The notes below the pieces were generated by a model. The model was not told the DNA's origin. It saw nothing but the letters and a program-made list of their open reading frames with translations, and did no database searches. Shown piece by piece: positions 15,758 through 25,549 of a stretch of 54,204 bases of DNA. The stretch lies in NCBI RefSeq assembly GCF_000174195.1, contig NZ_ACFY01000147.1:1-54204 (forward strand). Direction: 5' to 3'. This stretch comes from Roseburia inulinivorans DSM 16841 (lineage in GTDB: Bacteria; Bacillota; Clostridia; Lachnospirales; Lachnospiraceae). The number at the start of each line of letters is the position of its first letter. Position 1 is the first letter of the stretch. The translations under genes were made by a program, and so were the position numbers.

Positions 15758-16864
15758 CTATTTCTCTCCTTTCTTACGGAACTCTAATTTGTAGTTAATA
15801 AAGAATTCACATCCGATCAGGAAAAACAATAAAATACCTGTAATAATATCTGATGCATTTTCATTCAGACCAAACTGCGATGCCACCTGGATCGATCCCT
15901 GCTGCATAAATACAAGGAATCCGGAAACAAGGATCATCGCAAGTGGATTAAACTTTGACATCCATGCAACAATGATCGCAGTAAATCCCCGTCCACCTGC
16001 TGTACTTGTCGAGATGGTATGGCTCGCACCGCTGACGATCACTGCACCGGCAATTCCACAGATCGCACCGGAGATCATCATTGTACGGATAATGACCTTC
16101 TTCACATCGATCCCTGCATATCTTGCAGTATTCTGGCTTTCTCCGACAACCGAGATCTCATATCCCTGTTTGGAATATTTCATATAAATATAAACTACTA
16201 ATGTAATTATTAAAACAATGATAACATTTAATGTATATGCATTGCCAAAAATTGTTGGAAACCATCCTCCTTTTGTTGCTGCATTGATAATACCAACGGT
16301 GTTAGAACCGGATGGATTCTCCCAGAATACAATACAGAACGTTACGATCTGCATTGCAACATAATTCAGCATCAGGGTAAATAAAGTCTCATTGGTATTA
16401 AAATATGCTTTAAAAATGGCAGGGATCACACCCCAGATCAGTCCGGCCAGACCACTGACAACAAAAATCACGACCAGTAATAACCAGTTTGGCATTTTTT
16501 CGCCAAAGTAGATCATCATTGCCGCTGCCGCTGTACCACCCATTAAAATCTGTCCTTCTGCACCGATGTTCCAGAATTTCATTTTAAATGCAGGGGTAAG
16601 ACCAATTGCAATGCATAAAAGCACCATCATTTCCCGGATGGTCACCCAGATCCTCCGGTTGCTTCCAACTGCTCCATCAATAATTCCAAGATATACTTCG
16701 ATCGGATTCTGTTTTGTGATCGCCACGATCACAAGTGCCGCTACTACCAGTGACAATGCAACTGCAATCAGGCGGATTGCCCATGCTTTTCCCACACTGA
16801 TATGGTCTCTCTTTACCATACGTGCAAAAGGTTCTTTCTTCGAAATCACGTTTTCCTTACTCAT
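15758..16864 (-). CDS. Nucleoside ABC transporter permease (NupP-like)
   Basis: A 368-residue permease of the same family as its neighbour, slightly longer because of an N-terminal cytoplasmic stretch (SKENVISKKEPFARMVKRDH). The coupling loop reads SVVGESQNTARYAGIDVKK. Hydrophobic segments fill residues 28-360. Its start overlaps the end of the ATPase gene by eight bases, showing tight translational coupling. It would heterodimerize with the permease at 14776. Confidence 0.9.
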   Translation of the reverse strand: MSKENVISKKEPFARMVKRDHISVGKAWAIRLIAVALSLVVAALVIVAITKQNPIEVYLGIIDGAVGSNRRIWVTIREMMVLLCIAIGLTPAFKMKFWNIGAEGQILMGGTAAAAMMIYFGEKMPNWLLLVVIFVVSGLAGLIWGVIPAIFKAYFNTNETLFTLMLNYVAMQIVTFCIVFWENPSGSNTVGIINAATKGGWFPTIFGNAYTLNVIIVLIITLVVYIYMKYSKQGYEISVVGESQNTARYAGIDVKKVIIRTMMISGAICGIAGAVIVSGASHTISTSTAGGRGFTAIIVAWMSKFNPLAMILVSGFLVFMQQGSIQVASQFGLNENASDIITGILLFFLIGCEFFINYKLEFRKKGEK

Positions 16865-18389
16865 TCTTATCCTCCGTCAAACCAGTCATCATCAGTCCCA
16901 GTTTTTCCTTCGTTGTAGTACGCGCATCCACGATACCCGCAACTTTTCCACTGTTCAATACTAAAATCTTATCACAAAGTTCCAGCAGGACATCCAGATC
17001 CTCACCTACACAGATGACTGCAACTCCTTTTTTCTTCTGGTCATTCAACAGATTGTAAATCGTGTATGATGAATTGATGTCAAGTCCTCTGACCGGATAC
17101 GCAACCATCAGCACGGTCGGATTGCTTGCGATCTCACGGCCGACAAGGATTTTCTGTACATTACCGCCGGAAAGCCTGCTGACCGGAGTATCCACACCCG
17201 GTGTCACAACATCTAATTTCTCCACAATATCTTCTGCAAGTTTCTTTGGAGATTTACGGTCGGCAAAGAAATGTCTGCCTTCCTTATAGCTTCGGATCAT
17301 CATATTATCTGTCAGATCCATGGAACCAACAAGTCCCATTCCAAGACGGTCTTCCGGCACAAACGATAATGTGATACCAAGATTTTTAATATCCTCCGCC
17401 TTCATCTCGGAGATTTTTTCTGTCGTACCCTCCGGGGAAAAATAAAGGATCTCGCCGCTCTCGATCGGCTGAAGTCCTGCAACGGACTCTAATAATTCTT
17501 TCTGTCCGCTTCCTGAAATTCCTGCCACGCCAAGGATTTCCCCACTGTAGGCGGTGAAGGAAGCCTCTGTCAGAACCTTAAGTCCCTCCTTGTTCTTACA
17601 CGTAATGCCACGCATCTCAATACGTTTTTCTGCTCCTACAGGCTCGGTACGGTTGATATCCAGTTTTACTTTCTCGCCGACCATCATCTCTGTGAGTGAT
17701 TCTACGGTTGCCTTCGCCGTCTCTACCGTATCAATATATTTTCCTTTTCGAAGCACTGCGACACGGTCAGAAAGTTCCAATACTTCATTTAATTTATGTG
17801 TGATGATAATAATGGATTTTCCTGCTTTCCTCATGTTCCTGAGGACTGCAAATAATTTTTCAGTCTCCTGCGGTGTCAATACGGCTGTCGGTTCATCGAG
17901 GATCAGAATGTCTGCCCCGCGGTAAAGTACTTTTACGATCTCTACGGTCTGTTTCTGTGAGACAGACATGTCATAAATTTTCTGGGACGGATTGAGGTCA
18001 AATCCATACTGTTCTGTCAGTTCCCTGATTTCTTTCTCTACCTGTTTCATATTCAGTTTTTCTTTTCCAGGCAGACCTAAAATAATATTCTCGGCGGCTG
18101 TCAAAATATTGATCAGCTTGAAATGCTGATGAATCATTCCAATACCGAGTGCGAAGGAATCTTTTGGGGAGCGGATGGTCACTTCTTTTCCATCCACATA
18201 AACTTCTCCTTCGTCCGGGAAGTAAATTCCGGAAAGCATGTTCATCAACGTAGTCTTTCCACTACCATTCTCTCCTAAAATCGAAAGAATTTCACCTTTC
18301 CTGACGGTCAGATTCACGTTATCGTTCGCAATCACGTCACCGAAACGTTTGGTTACACCTTTCAGTTCAATAGCGTTTCCTGTTTCCAC
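16857..18389 (-). CDS. Nucleoside ABC transporter ATP-binding protein (NupO-like)
   Basis: A 510-residue duplicated ATPase with two nucleotide-binding domains. The first has Walker A GENGSGKTT, a short signature MSVSQKQTVEIVK and Walker B ILILDEPTAVLTPQE. The second has GISGSGQKELLE and LSGGNVQK but no canonical Walker A lysine and a Walker B altered to VLMVAYPVRGLD, the usual asymmetry in sugar and nucleoside importers of this class. A GTG at 18389 with AGGAGG at ideal distance is the best start; 27 further upstream codons do not look like family sequence. It lies between the binding protein and the permeases. Confidence 0.92.
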   Translation of the reverse strand: METGNAIELKGVTKRFGDVIANDNVNLTVRKGEILSILGENGSGKTTLMNMLSGIYFPDEGEVYVDGKEVTIRSPKDSFALGIGMIHQHFKLINILTAAENIILGLPGKEKLNMKQVEKEIRELTEQYGFDLNPSQKIYDMSVSQKQTVEIVKVLYRGADILILDEPTAVLTPQETEKLFAVLRNMRKAGKSIIIITHKLNEVLELSDRVAVLRKGKYIDTVETAKATVESLTEMMVGEKVKLDINRTEPVGAEKRIEMRGITCKNKEGLKVLTEASFTAYSGEILGVAGISGSGQKELLESVAGLQPIESGEILYFSPEGTTEKISEMKAEDIKNLGITLSFVPEDRLGMGLVGSMDLTDNMMIRSYKEGRHFFADRKSPKKLAEDIVEKLDVVTPGVDTPVSRLSGGNVQKILVGREIASNPTVLMVAYPVRGLDINSSYTIYNLLNDQKKKGVAVICVGEDLDVLLELCDKILVLNSGKVAGIVDARTTTKEKLGLMMTGLTEDKNE

Positions 18390-18516
18390 AAGTAATCCTC
18401 CTAAATACGAAAATCCTTTCAATCTGTATCTTGAAAGGATTTCTCTGTTTTCTTCCAATATTTCTATCATTGCAGAGCACAGAAACCATCTGTGCCCTGC
18501 CGGTTTATCTTAAAAA

Positions 18517-19758
18517 TTAGTTTGCCTGAGATGTGATGCCATCAATGATAATATCAAAGGATGGTGCAGATGCCAATTCAGATTCATGATAATAACCGTC
18601 TGAAACGTAATCAGCATATTTTGCGTAATCTCCGCCTTCTGCGATCAGGTCTTCTAAGGAAGATCCGTTTACTGTAAATGTAGATGTATCAAATACATGA
18701 AGAGAACCATCTTTTAATGCTGCTTCTACTTCTTCTACTTTTGCGTCTGTTCCTTCTGCTGCAACAGCCTCATTGACCGGAGTGATTCTGACTGCATCCT
18801 CAGAGAATCCTTTGCACCAGTCTGTGTCGATTGCTTTTCCATCTAATACGCACTGTACAGCGTAAGTATAATATACACCCCAGTTATTTGTAGGAGATGT
18901 CAATGCTGCGTCCGGAGCAACAGATGTCATATCTACGTTGTAACCAACACAAGGAACACCTGCTGTCTCACATGCTGATGGAGCACCTGTTGTATCGGCA
19001 TGCTGGCTGATCAGTACACAGTTATCTGCGATCAGCTGATTTGCAACTTCGCCCTCTGCTGTCATATCTGCCCAGCTGTTTGTATACTGAACTTCCATTG
19101 TAACAGATTCACATACGCTCTTAGCACCTAAGTAGAAAGATGTGAATCCTGAAATAACCTCTGCATATGGGAATGCACCTACATAACCGATTTTTGCCTG
19201 ATCTGCTGTGATAGTACCATTCTCGATCATCTCATTTAATTTCATACCTGCAACAACACCGGATACATAACGTGCTTCGTAAATAGCATCGAAGTAGTTG
19301 TGCATATTTGCAAGTCCTGAACCTGCCGCTTTAAAACCTGTTGCATGACAGAACTGAATGTCCGGATACTCCTGTGCTGCCTGTAAAATGTATGTCTCAT
19401 GTCCAAAACTTGTTGCAAAAATAATATCACAACCCTGCTCTGCAAGATCCACTGCTGCATCATATGCTTTCTCGTCCTCCGGGATCGTCGTCTTCTCAAT
19501 AATCTGGTCATCTGATAATCCAAGGTTTGCTGCCATCTCATCAATACCTGCCATATGAGCTGCTGTATATCCCTCGTTCTCATCACCGATATAAATAACA
19601 CCGACTTTGATATCTGCTGCGGAAGCTGCTGCCTGTGTGCCATCTGTACCAGCCTCTGTAGAAGCTGCTGCACTGCTGTTGTCTGCTGTGTCTCCACATC
19701 CTGCCACCATACCGACAGTCATTCCCATTGCCAATAAAATACTTAATGCCTTTTTCAT
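18517..19758 (-). CDS. BMP-family nucleoside-binding lipoprotein (NupN-like)
   Basis: A 413-residue extracellular substrate-binding lipoprotein. Signal peptide MKKALSILLAMGM leads to lipobox VAGC, then a Ser/Ala/Thr-rich linker to about residue 45. The body matches the BMP family: IKVGVIYIGDENEGYT, DIIFATSFGHET, KIGYVGAFPYAEVISGF and a late NNWGVYYTYAV segment. It captures a nucleoside at the cell surface for the ABC importer encoded downstream. AAGGAGG precedes the ATG at 19758; the 13 codons above are leader. The 127-base gap before the ATPase gene is larger than the rest of the operon and allows differential expression. No purine riboswitch was recognised upstream. Confidence 0.93.
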   Translation of the reverse strand: MKKALSILLAMGMTVGMVAGCGDTADNSSAAASTEAGTDGTQAAASAADIKVGVIYIGDENEGYTAAHMAGIDEMAANLGLSDDQIIEKTTIPEDEKAYDAAVDLAEQGCDIIFATSFGHETYILQAAQEYPDIQFCHATGFKAAGSGLANMHNYFDAIYEARYVSGVVAGMKLNEMIENGTITADQAKIGYVGAFPYAEVISGFTSFYLGAKSVCESVTMEVQYTNSWADMTAEGEVANQLIADNCVLISQHADTTGAPSACETAGVPCVGYNVDMTSVAPDAALTSPTNNWGVYYTYAVQCVLDGKAIDTDWCKGFSEDAVRITPVNEAVAAEGTDAKVEEVEAALKDGSLHVFDTSTFTVNGSSLEDLIAEGGDYAKYADYVSDGYYHESELASAPSFDIIIDGITSQAN

Positions 19759-19939
19759 ATAATCCTCCTTGTTTTGCATTAGAAAAACTAATCTCAAAAT
19801 ACAAAAGTCAATTTAGCATAGCAATTTTTTATCGTCAATATGATTTGTATGGTAATTTTCAAAAAAACGTCAATTTTTGCAAAAAATTCTTATATTGATA
19901 AGAAGAACTAATACAGGAGATATTTTTAACTAATAAAAA

Positions 19940-19976
19940 ATACAGTCTTTCTCCGTCATCTGGAAAAAGACTGTAT
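19940..19976 (-). terminator. Terminator after the rhomboid-like gene
   Basis: ATACAGTCTTT pairs perfectly with AAAGACTGTAT; on the minus strand TTTTTTATT follows. It separates the rhomboid-like gene from the nucleoside transporter operon. Confidence 0.85.
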
Positions 19977-19984
19977 CTTTATTC

Positions 19985-20899
19985 TTATACTCTTCGGATG
20001 TGCTGATGTGTAAACAGGTGATCCTGACAATACTCATAATTGCCCTCGCACTTCGAACAGAAACGGAACTGTAAGTTTGGATCATCCAGCTCTGTGCGTC
20101 CGCAGACTGCACATTTGTGTTTTGCGATACCGGAACCCGGTCTCGGCTCTCTCATCTGTGCCTTAAACTGCTGCCTGCGATGCACCTCATGTGGGGTATA
20201 CCGGCTCAGATTCCTCGTGGACAGGAAGAAAATAAGATAATTTAACAGTGACATCACAATACATAACAGCATGATCCCTGCATACCATAATGCAGTGGAT
20301 ACAGACTGTGTATATGCATAAATCGCATGATAGGTATCCCACACGCTGAATACCATGATAACAACATATACGGCTGCCATCCATTTCATTTTTATCGGAA
20401 TGATAAAGTACAGTAACACCTGCATATCCGGATATAAGGTCGCAAATGCAAGGAATATAGACATATTGATATAGGAAGTACTGATCATCTGTCCCATCAT
20501 TGTGCTTGCAGTGTGGGCAAAACTGCCACCCATAAACAGATAGATCAGACCATACGCCAAAAGGCTTCCCACTTCAGTCAGCAGGATTCCGCCGATGATA
20601 TAGGCATTAAAACGGAAAGTTCCCCACGCGCGCTCCAACGCAGTTCCAAGCTGATAATAAAACATCATCATGATCAACAGAAAAATGATATTGCTGTCTG
20701 TCGGCATTAAAATCCATGTGATAAGTCTCCAGATCTGTCCGTGTAAAATGTAATAAGGCTGGAAATTCAAGAATCCCAATATATTCGGTGCCACCATGTT
20801 CAATACAAATCCAACGGAATATGCTCCGATCAGATACACGATCAGATTCGGTACCGCATATCTTCCAAATTTACGCTCCAGTTTATTTAACCAGTTCAT
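19985..20899 (-). CDS. Rhomboid-like membrane protein with C-terminal zinc-binding tail
   Basis: A 304-residue protein with about six membrane segments in residues 20-235. The segment YILHGQIWRLITWILMP resembles the conserved loop of rhomboid proteases. The catalytic GxSG serine is not evident; the corresponding region reads MGGSFAHTASTMMGQ. After the membrane part comes a basic stretch, then CAVCGRTELDDPN and FCSKCEGNYEYCQDH with His-rich ending, likely a zinc-binding domain. AAAGGAG precedes the ATG at 20899. It is a single gene, divergent from the activator ATPase. A pseudo-rhomboid role is more likely than protease activity, but this is inference. Confidence 0.75.
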   Translation of the reverse strand: MNWLNKLERKFGRYAVPNLIVYLIGAYSVGFVLNMVAPNILGFLNFQPYYILHGQIWRLITWILMPTDSNIIFLLIMMMFYYQLGTALERAWGTFRFNAYIIGGILLTEVGSLLAYGLIYLFMGGSFAHTASTMMGQMISTSYINMSIFLAFATLYPDMQVLLYFIIPIKMKWMAAVYVVIMVFSVWDTYHAIYAYTQSVSTALWYAGIMLLCIVMSLLNYLIFFLSTRNLSRYTPHEVHRRQQFKAQMREPRPGSGIAKHKCAVCGRTELDDPNLQFRFCSKCEGNYEYCQDHLFTHQHIRRV

Positions 20900-21042
20900 A
20901 TTGCTACTCCTTTTTTTCAAATACTCTTTGGACTGTCTTCTTTTTCAAACAATCTAGCTAAAGTATATCTATGCAGGAAACCTTTGTCAATCGGCGCTAA
21001 ATTTCTTCATAAAAAGTTTAGATTTTTCAGATTATTTTGTCA

Positions 21043-21070
21043 TTGTTTTTGTTTTTTCCTGTCGTATAAT
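21043..21070 (+). promoter_or_regulatory. Putative sigma-A promoter of the activator gene
   Basis: TTGTTT and TATAAT are separated by 16 bases, about 100 bases upstream of the start at 21172. Confidence 0.5.
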
Positions 21071-21171
21071 GTACATTGCTTGGTTTTTGAGCACATATAT
21101 ATAATAGGAAGAAATAGTGAACATAGACTATTGATAGATTTGATTTACAAGAGATAATTTGGAGGAAAGAT

Positions 21172-24100
21172 ATGAGTAACAATACACTTCATAAACTTGG
21201 TATTGATATTGGTTCCACGACAGTCAAAGTAGCTGTGCTGGATGAGAATGACAACCTGTTATTCTCCGATTACGAGAGACATTTCGCCAATATCCGTGAA
21301 ACTCTCTCCCTGCTGGTGGAAAAAGCTTATAAACAGCTTGGGGATATGCAGATTGCCCCGATGATCACCGGTTCCGGTGGTCTTACCCTTGCAAAACATT
21401 TAGACGTGCCGTTTGTCCAGGAGGTCATCTCCGTATCCACTGCTTTACAGCACTATGCACCACAGACCGATGTTGCCATCGAGCTTGGCGGTGAGGATGC
21501 AAAGATCATTTATTTCGAGGGCGGCAATGTGGAACAGCGTATGAACGGTATCTGTGCCGGTGGTACAGGTTCTTTTATCGACCAGATGGCATCCCTCATC
21601 CAGACAGATGCGACCGGGCTGAACGAATACGCAAAGAATTATAAGGCAATTTATCCGATCGCCGCCAGATGCGGTGTATTTGCCAAAACAGATATCCAGC
21701 CTCTGATCAATGAGGGGGCTACCAGGGAAGACTTATCCGCTTCTATTTTCCAGGCAGTTGTCAACCAGACGATCAGCGGTCTTGCCTGCGGCAAACCGAT
21801 CCGTGGACACGTTGCTTTCTTAGGAGGTCCCCTGCACTTTTTATCCGAGTTAAAGGCTGCGTTCATCCGTACCTTAAACTTAGACGAGGAGCATGCGATC
21901 ACTCCTTTGAATTCCCATCTTTTTGCAGCGATCGGTTCTGCGCTGAACTATAAAGAGGACAAAGTAACTACTTTAGCAGGATTACATACAAAACTTCAGT
22001 CGGATATCCATATGGAATTCGAAGTTGCAAGACTTGATCCTTTATTCAAAGATCAGGCAGAATACGATGCTTTCCGCACACGCCACGACGGACATCATGT
22101 AAAGTCCGCAGATCTGGCTTCTTACGAAGGTAACTGCTACCTTGGTATCGATGCAGGTTCCACCACAACGAAAGTTGCCCTGATCGGTGAGGATGGTTCT
22201 CTGCTGTACTCCTTCTACAGCAATAACAACGGAAGCCCGCTCTCTACTGCGATCCGTGCGATCAAGGATATTTATTCCAAACTGCCGGAAAAGGCACACA
22301 TTGTACACTCCTGCTCCACCGGATATGGTGAGGCGTTACAGAAGGCTGCTCTGAAATTAGATGACGGCGAAGTAGAAACTGTCGCACATTTTTATGCCGC
22401 AGCATTCTTTGATCCGGAAGTTGACTGTATCCTCGACATTGGTGGTCAGGATATGAAATGCATTAAGATCAAAAACCAGACCGTTGACAGTGTCCAGTTA
22501 AATGAAGCCTGTTCTTCCGGTTGTGGTTCTTTCATTGAGACATTTGCAAAATCCTTGAATTTCTCTGTGCAGGACTTTGCCAGAGAAGCTCTTTTTGCCA
22601 AAAATCCGATCGATCTTGGAACCCGCTGTACAGTATTCATGAACTCGAAAGTAAAACAGGCGCAGAAAGAGGGCGCATCCGTCGCTGATATTTCTGCCGG
22701 TCTTGCCTACTCAGTCATCAAGAATGCTCTATATAAGGTAATCAAGCTTTCCGATGCAAAAGATCTTGGCCAGAACATTGTGGTACAGGGTGGAACGTTC
22801 TACAACGATGCCGTTTTACGAAGTTTTGAAAAAATTGCCGGTGTCCAGTGTATCCGTCCGGATATTGCCGGTATTATGGGAGCTTTCGGTGCTGCCCTGA
22901 TCGCAAGGGAACGCCATGAGGAAGGTTATCAGACCTCCATGCTCTCCATCGACGAAATCAATGCACTGACTTTTGACACGAAGCTTGCAAGATGTCAGGG
23001 ATGTACGAACCACTGTCTCTTAACCATCAACCGTTTCTCCGGCAACCGTCAGTATATTACCGGCAACCGCTGTGAGCGTGGTCTTGGAAAAGAGAAGAAC
23101 AAAGACAACATTCCAAACCTTTTTGAATATAAGAACAAACGTATTTTTGACTATGAACCATTAAGTGCAGAGGAAGCAGCCCGCGGTACCGTCGGCATCC
23201 CACGTGTGTTGAATATGTATGAGAACTACCCATTCTGGGCAGTCTTTTTCAAAAAACTAGGTTTCTCCGTGGTACTCTCTCCGTCCTCCACACGTAAGAT
23301 TTACGAACTTGGTATCGATTCGATCCCATCCGAATCCGAATGTTACCCTGCAAAACTTGCACACGGACATGTGACCTGGCTGATCCATCAGAATGTGGAT
23401 TTCATTTTCTACCCGTGTATCCCTTACGAGAGAAATGAGTTCCCGGATTCCAACAACCACTATAACTGCCCGATCGTTACTTCTTATGCGGAAAATATTA
23501 AAAACAACGTGGATGAGATCACTTCCGGTCAGGTGAAGTTCTTAAATCCATTTATGGCATTCACAAATGAGGACACCTTATCCTCCCAGCTCATCAAGGT
23601 ATTTGGTTCTTCTGAATTCGGCATTTCCGAAGCGGAGATCCGTGATGCAGTTTCCGAAGGCTGGAAGGAATTAGCTGTTATCCGCATGGAAATGCAGAAA
23701 AAAGGTGAAGAAGTATTAAAATATATGGAAGAGACCGGAAAACGCGGTATCGTTCTCGCCGGACGTCCATACCACGTTGACCCGGAGATCAACCACGGTA
23801 TTCCGGAGCTTATCACTTCCTATGGAATCGCCGTTTTAACAGAAGACTCTGTCTCTCATCTGCATCAGCCGGAGCGTCCGTTGATCGTTATGGATCAGTG
23901 GATGTACCACTCCCGCCTGTATGCGGCTGCAAACTTTGTAAAAACAAGAGATGACTTGGATCTGATCCAGTTGAACTCCTTCGGATGTGGTCTTGACGCC
24001 GTTACCACCGATCAGGTCAACGATATTCTGACCAGATCAGGCAAAATCTACACCTGTCTGAAGATCGATGAGGTCAACAACTTAGGTGCTGCCAGAATCC

Positions 24101-25431
24101 GTATCCGTTCACTGATCGCAGCGATCCGCGTCCGCGAGAAAAAGCAGACCAAAAGAACGATCGTGCCTGCAAGTTATGAGCGTGTGGTATTTACGAAGGA
24201 GATGCGTGAAAACTACACGATTCTCTGCCCGCAGATGTCACCGATCCATTTTGAATTATTAGAGCCGGCTTTCAATGCTGCCGGATACAATCTGGTCGTA
24301 CCAGATGTTCCTGCAAGGGAATGTGTCGATGTCGGATTAAAATTCGTCAATAACGATGCCTGTTATCCGTCCCTGATCGTTGTCGGCCAGTTGATGGCTG
24401 CCGTAAAATCCGGCAAATACGATATGAATAAGACTGCGATTTTAATCTCCCAGACCGGTGGCGGATGCCGTGCAAGTAACTACATCGGATTCATCCGCCG
24501 TGCTCTGGAAAAGGCTGGCTACCCGAATGTTCCGGTTATCTCCATCAACTTGAGCGGTTTAGAGAGCAACCCGGGATTCACTTTCACTCCAAAGCTTATC
24601 CAGCACGGACTTTACGCTCTGGAATTTGGTGATATTTTCCTTCGCTGTTTATACGCCACAAGACCTTATGAAGCAGTTCCCGGTTCTGCCAACGAGCTCC
24701 ATGAAAAATGGAAAAAGAAGATCATTGCATTTATTACACAGGATAAGATTTTATCCCATAAAAAATACAAACAGATGTGCCGTGAGATCATCCGTGACTT
24801 TGACAATCTCCCGCGTCTTGATATTAAAAAGCCGCGTGTCGGCATAGTTGGTGAGATTTTGGTGAAATTCCATCCGGCTGCCAACAACTATCTTGCAGAC
24901 CTGTTAGAATCCGAAGGTGCGGAAGCTGTTGTTCCTGACCTTACCGACTTCCTGCTCTACTGCTTCTACAACACAGGCTTTAAGGCAGACAACCTCGGTT
25001 TCAGCCAGAAATCCAAACGTATCGGACGCCTTGGCATCAGGTTCTTTGAGTGGCTGCGCTCTGCTGCGGTTGATGAATTTAAGAAGAGTAAACATTTTAC
25101 TCCACCTGCACACATTGAGGATCTTGCAAAATATGCAAGGGATATCGTATCCGAAGGTAACCAGACCGGTGAAGGATGGTTCTTAACCGGAGAAATGTTG
25201 GAACTGATCCATACCGGCACTCCGAACATTGTCTGCACGCAGCCATTTGCCTGCCTGCCGAACCATGTTGTAGGAAAAGGTGTTATCAAGGAATTGCGTC
25301 ACCGCTATCCGGATTCCAACATTGTTGCGATCGACTACGATCCGGGTGCAAGTGAGGTAAACCAGTTGAACCGTATTAAACTCATGCTTTCAACAGCAAA
25401 TAAGAACCTGAAAAAAGATACTATGAATTAA
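21172..25431 (+). CDS. Giant acyl-CoA dehydratase activase-type protein (BcrAD/BadFG plus DUF2229)
   Basis: A 1419-residue protein built from two ASKHA ATPase domains of the HgdC/BadF type. The first begins [11 protein letters not shown] at residue 9 and has [12 protein letters not shown] near 126. The second begins [11 protein letters not shown] near 322 and has [10 protein letters not shown] near 446. A CxxC segment CQGCTNHC follows near 609, then a DUF2229/HgdB-like half ([14 protein letters not shown] near 722, then [10 protein letters not shown] and [14 protein letters not shown]). HgdC proteins are Fe-S ATPases that inject an electron into 2-hydroxyacyl-CoA dehydratases. Long fused forms are common in Clostridia and their true target is unsettled. 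No dehydratase subunits lie nearby. GGAGG precedes the ATG. Confidence 0.92.
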   Translation: MSNNTLHKLGIDIGSTTVKVAVLDENDNLLFSDYERHFANIRETLSLLVEKAYKQLGDMQIAPMITGSGGLTLAKHLDVPFVQEVISVSTALQHYAPQTDVAIELGGEDAKIIYFEGGNVEQRMNGICAGGTGSFIDQMASLIQTDATGLNEYAKNYKAIYPIAARCGVFAKTDIQPLINEGATREDLSASIFQAVVNQTISGLACGKPIRGHVAFLGGPLHFLSELKAAFIRTLNLDEEHAITPLNSHLFAAIGSALNYKEDKVTTLAGLHTKLQSDIHMEFEVARLDPLFKDQAEYDAFRTRHDGHHVKSADLASYEGNCYLGIDAGSTTTKVALIGEDGSLLYSFYSNNNGSPLSTAIRAIKDIYSKLPEKAHIVHSCSTGYGEALQKAALKLDDGEVETVAHFYAAAFFDPEVDCILDIGGQDMKCIKIKNQTVDSVQLNEACSSGCGSFIETFAKSLNFSVQDFAREALFAKNPIDLGTRCTVFMNSKVKQAQKEGASVADISAGLAYSVIKNALYKVIKLSDAKDLGQNIVVQGGTFYNDAVLRSFEKIAGVQCIRPDIAGIMGAFGAALIARERHEEGYQTSMLSIDEINALTFDTKLARCQGCTNHCLLTINRFSGNRQYITGNRCERGLGKEKNKDNIPNLFEYKNKRIFDYEPLSAEEAARGTVGIPRVLNMYENYPFWAVFFKKLGFSVVLSPSSTRKIYELGIDSIPSESECYPAKLAHGHVTWLIHQNVDFIFYPCIPYERNEFPDSNNHYNCPIVTSYAENIKNNVDEITSGQVKFLNPFMAFTNEDTLSSQLIKVFGSSEFGISEAEIRDAVSEGWKELAVIRMEMQKKGEEVLKYMEETGKRGIVLAGRPYHVDPEINHGIPELITSYGIAVLTEDSVSHLHQPERPLIVMDQWMYHSRLYAAANFVKTRDDLDLIQLNSFGCGLDAVTTDQVNDILTRSGKIYTCLKIDEVNNLGAARIRIRSLIAAIRVREKKQTKRTIVPASYERVVFTKEMRENYTILCPQMSPIHFELLEPAFNAAGYNLVVPDVPARECVDVGLKFVNNDACYPSLIVVGQLMAAVKSGKYDMNKTAILISQTGGGCRASNYIGFIRRALEKAGYPNVPVISINLSGLESNPGFTFTPKLIQHGLYALEFGDIFLRCLYATRPYEAVPGSANELHEKWKKKIIAFITQDKILSHKKYKQMCREIIRDFDNLPRLDIKKPRVGIVGEILVKFHPAANNYLADLLESEGAEAVVPDLTDFLLYCFYNTGFKADNLGFSQKSKRIGRLGIRFFEWLRSAAVDEFKKSKHFTPPAHIEDLAKYARDIVSEGNQTGEGWFLTGEMLELIHTGTPNIVCTQPFACLPNHVVGKGVIKELRHRYPDSNIVAIDYDPGASEVNQLNRIKLMLSTANKNLKKDTMN

Positions 25432-25462
25432 TACGAAAAAACTCGAAATTTAATTTGTTTTA

Positions 25463-25471
25463 TGCTATAAT
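25463..25471 (+). promoter_or_regulatory. Extended -10 promoter of the EAL gene
   Basis: TG-C-TATAAT lies 79 bases upstream of the start at 25550 and 32 bases after the preceding stop codon. No matching -35 box is clear, as is common with extended -10 promoters. Confidence 0.5.
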
Positions 25472-25549
25472 CACAAATAGCTTTATTAGTTATTGGTTAT
25501 GTGTACATTGTGAAAAGACATGCGTGCGTATGTCAATCGGGGAAAACGA

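Noticed and set aside
19759..19930. Purine riboswitch before the nucleoside transporter operon
   Set aside because: No conserved three-helix core or expansion was recognised; only short AT-rich direct repeats are present.
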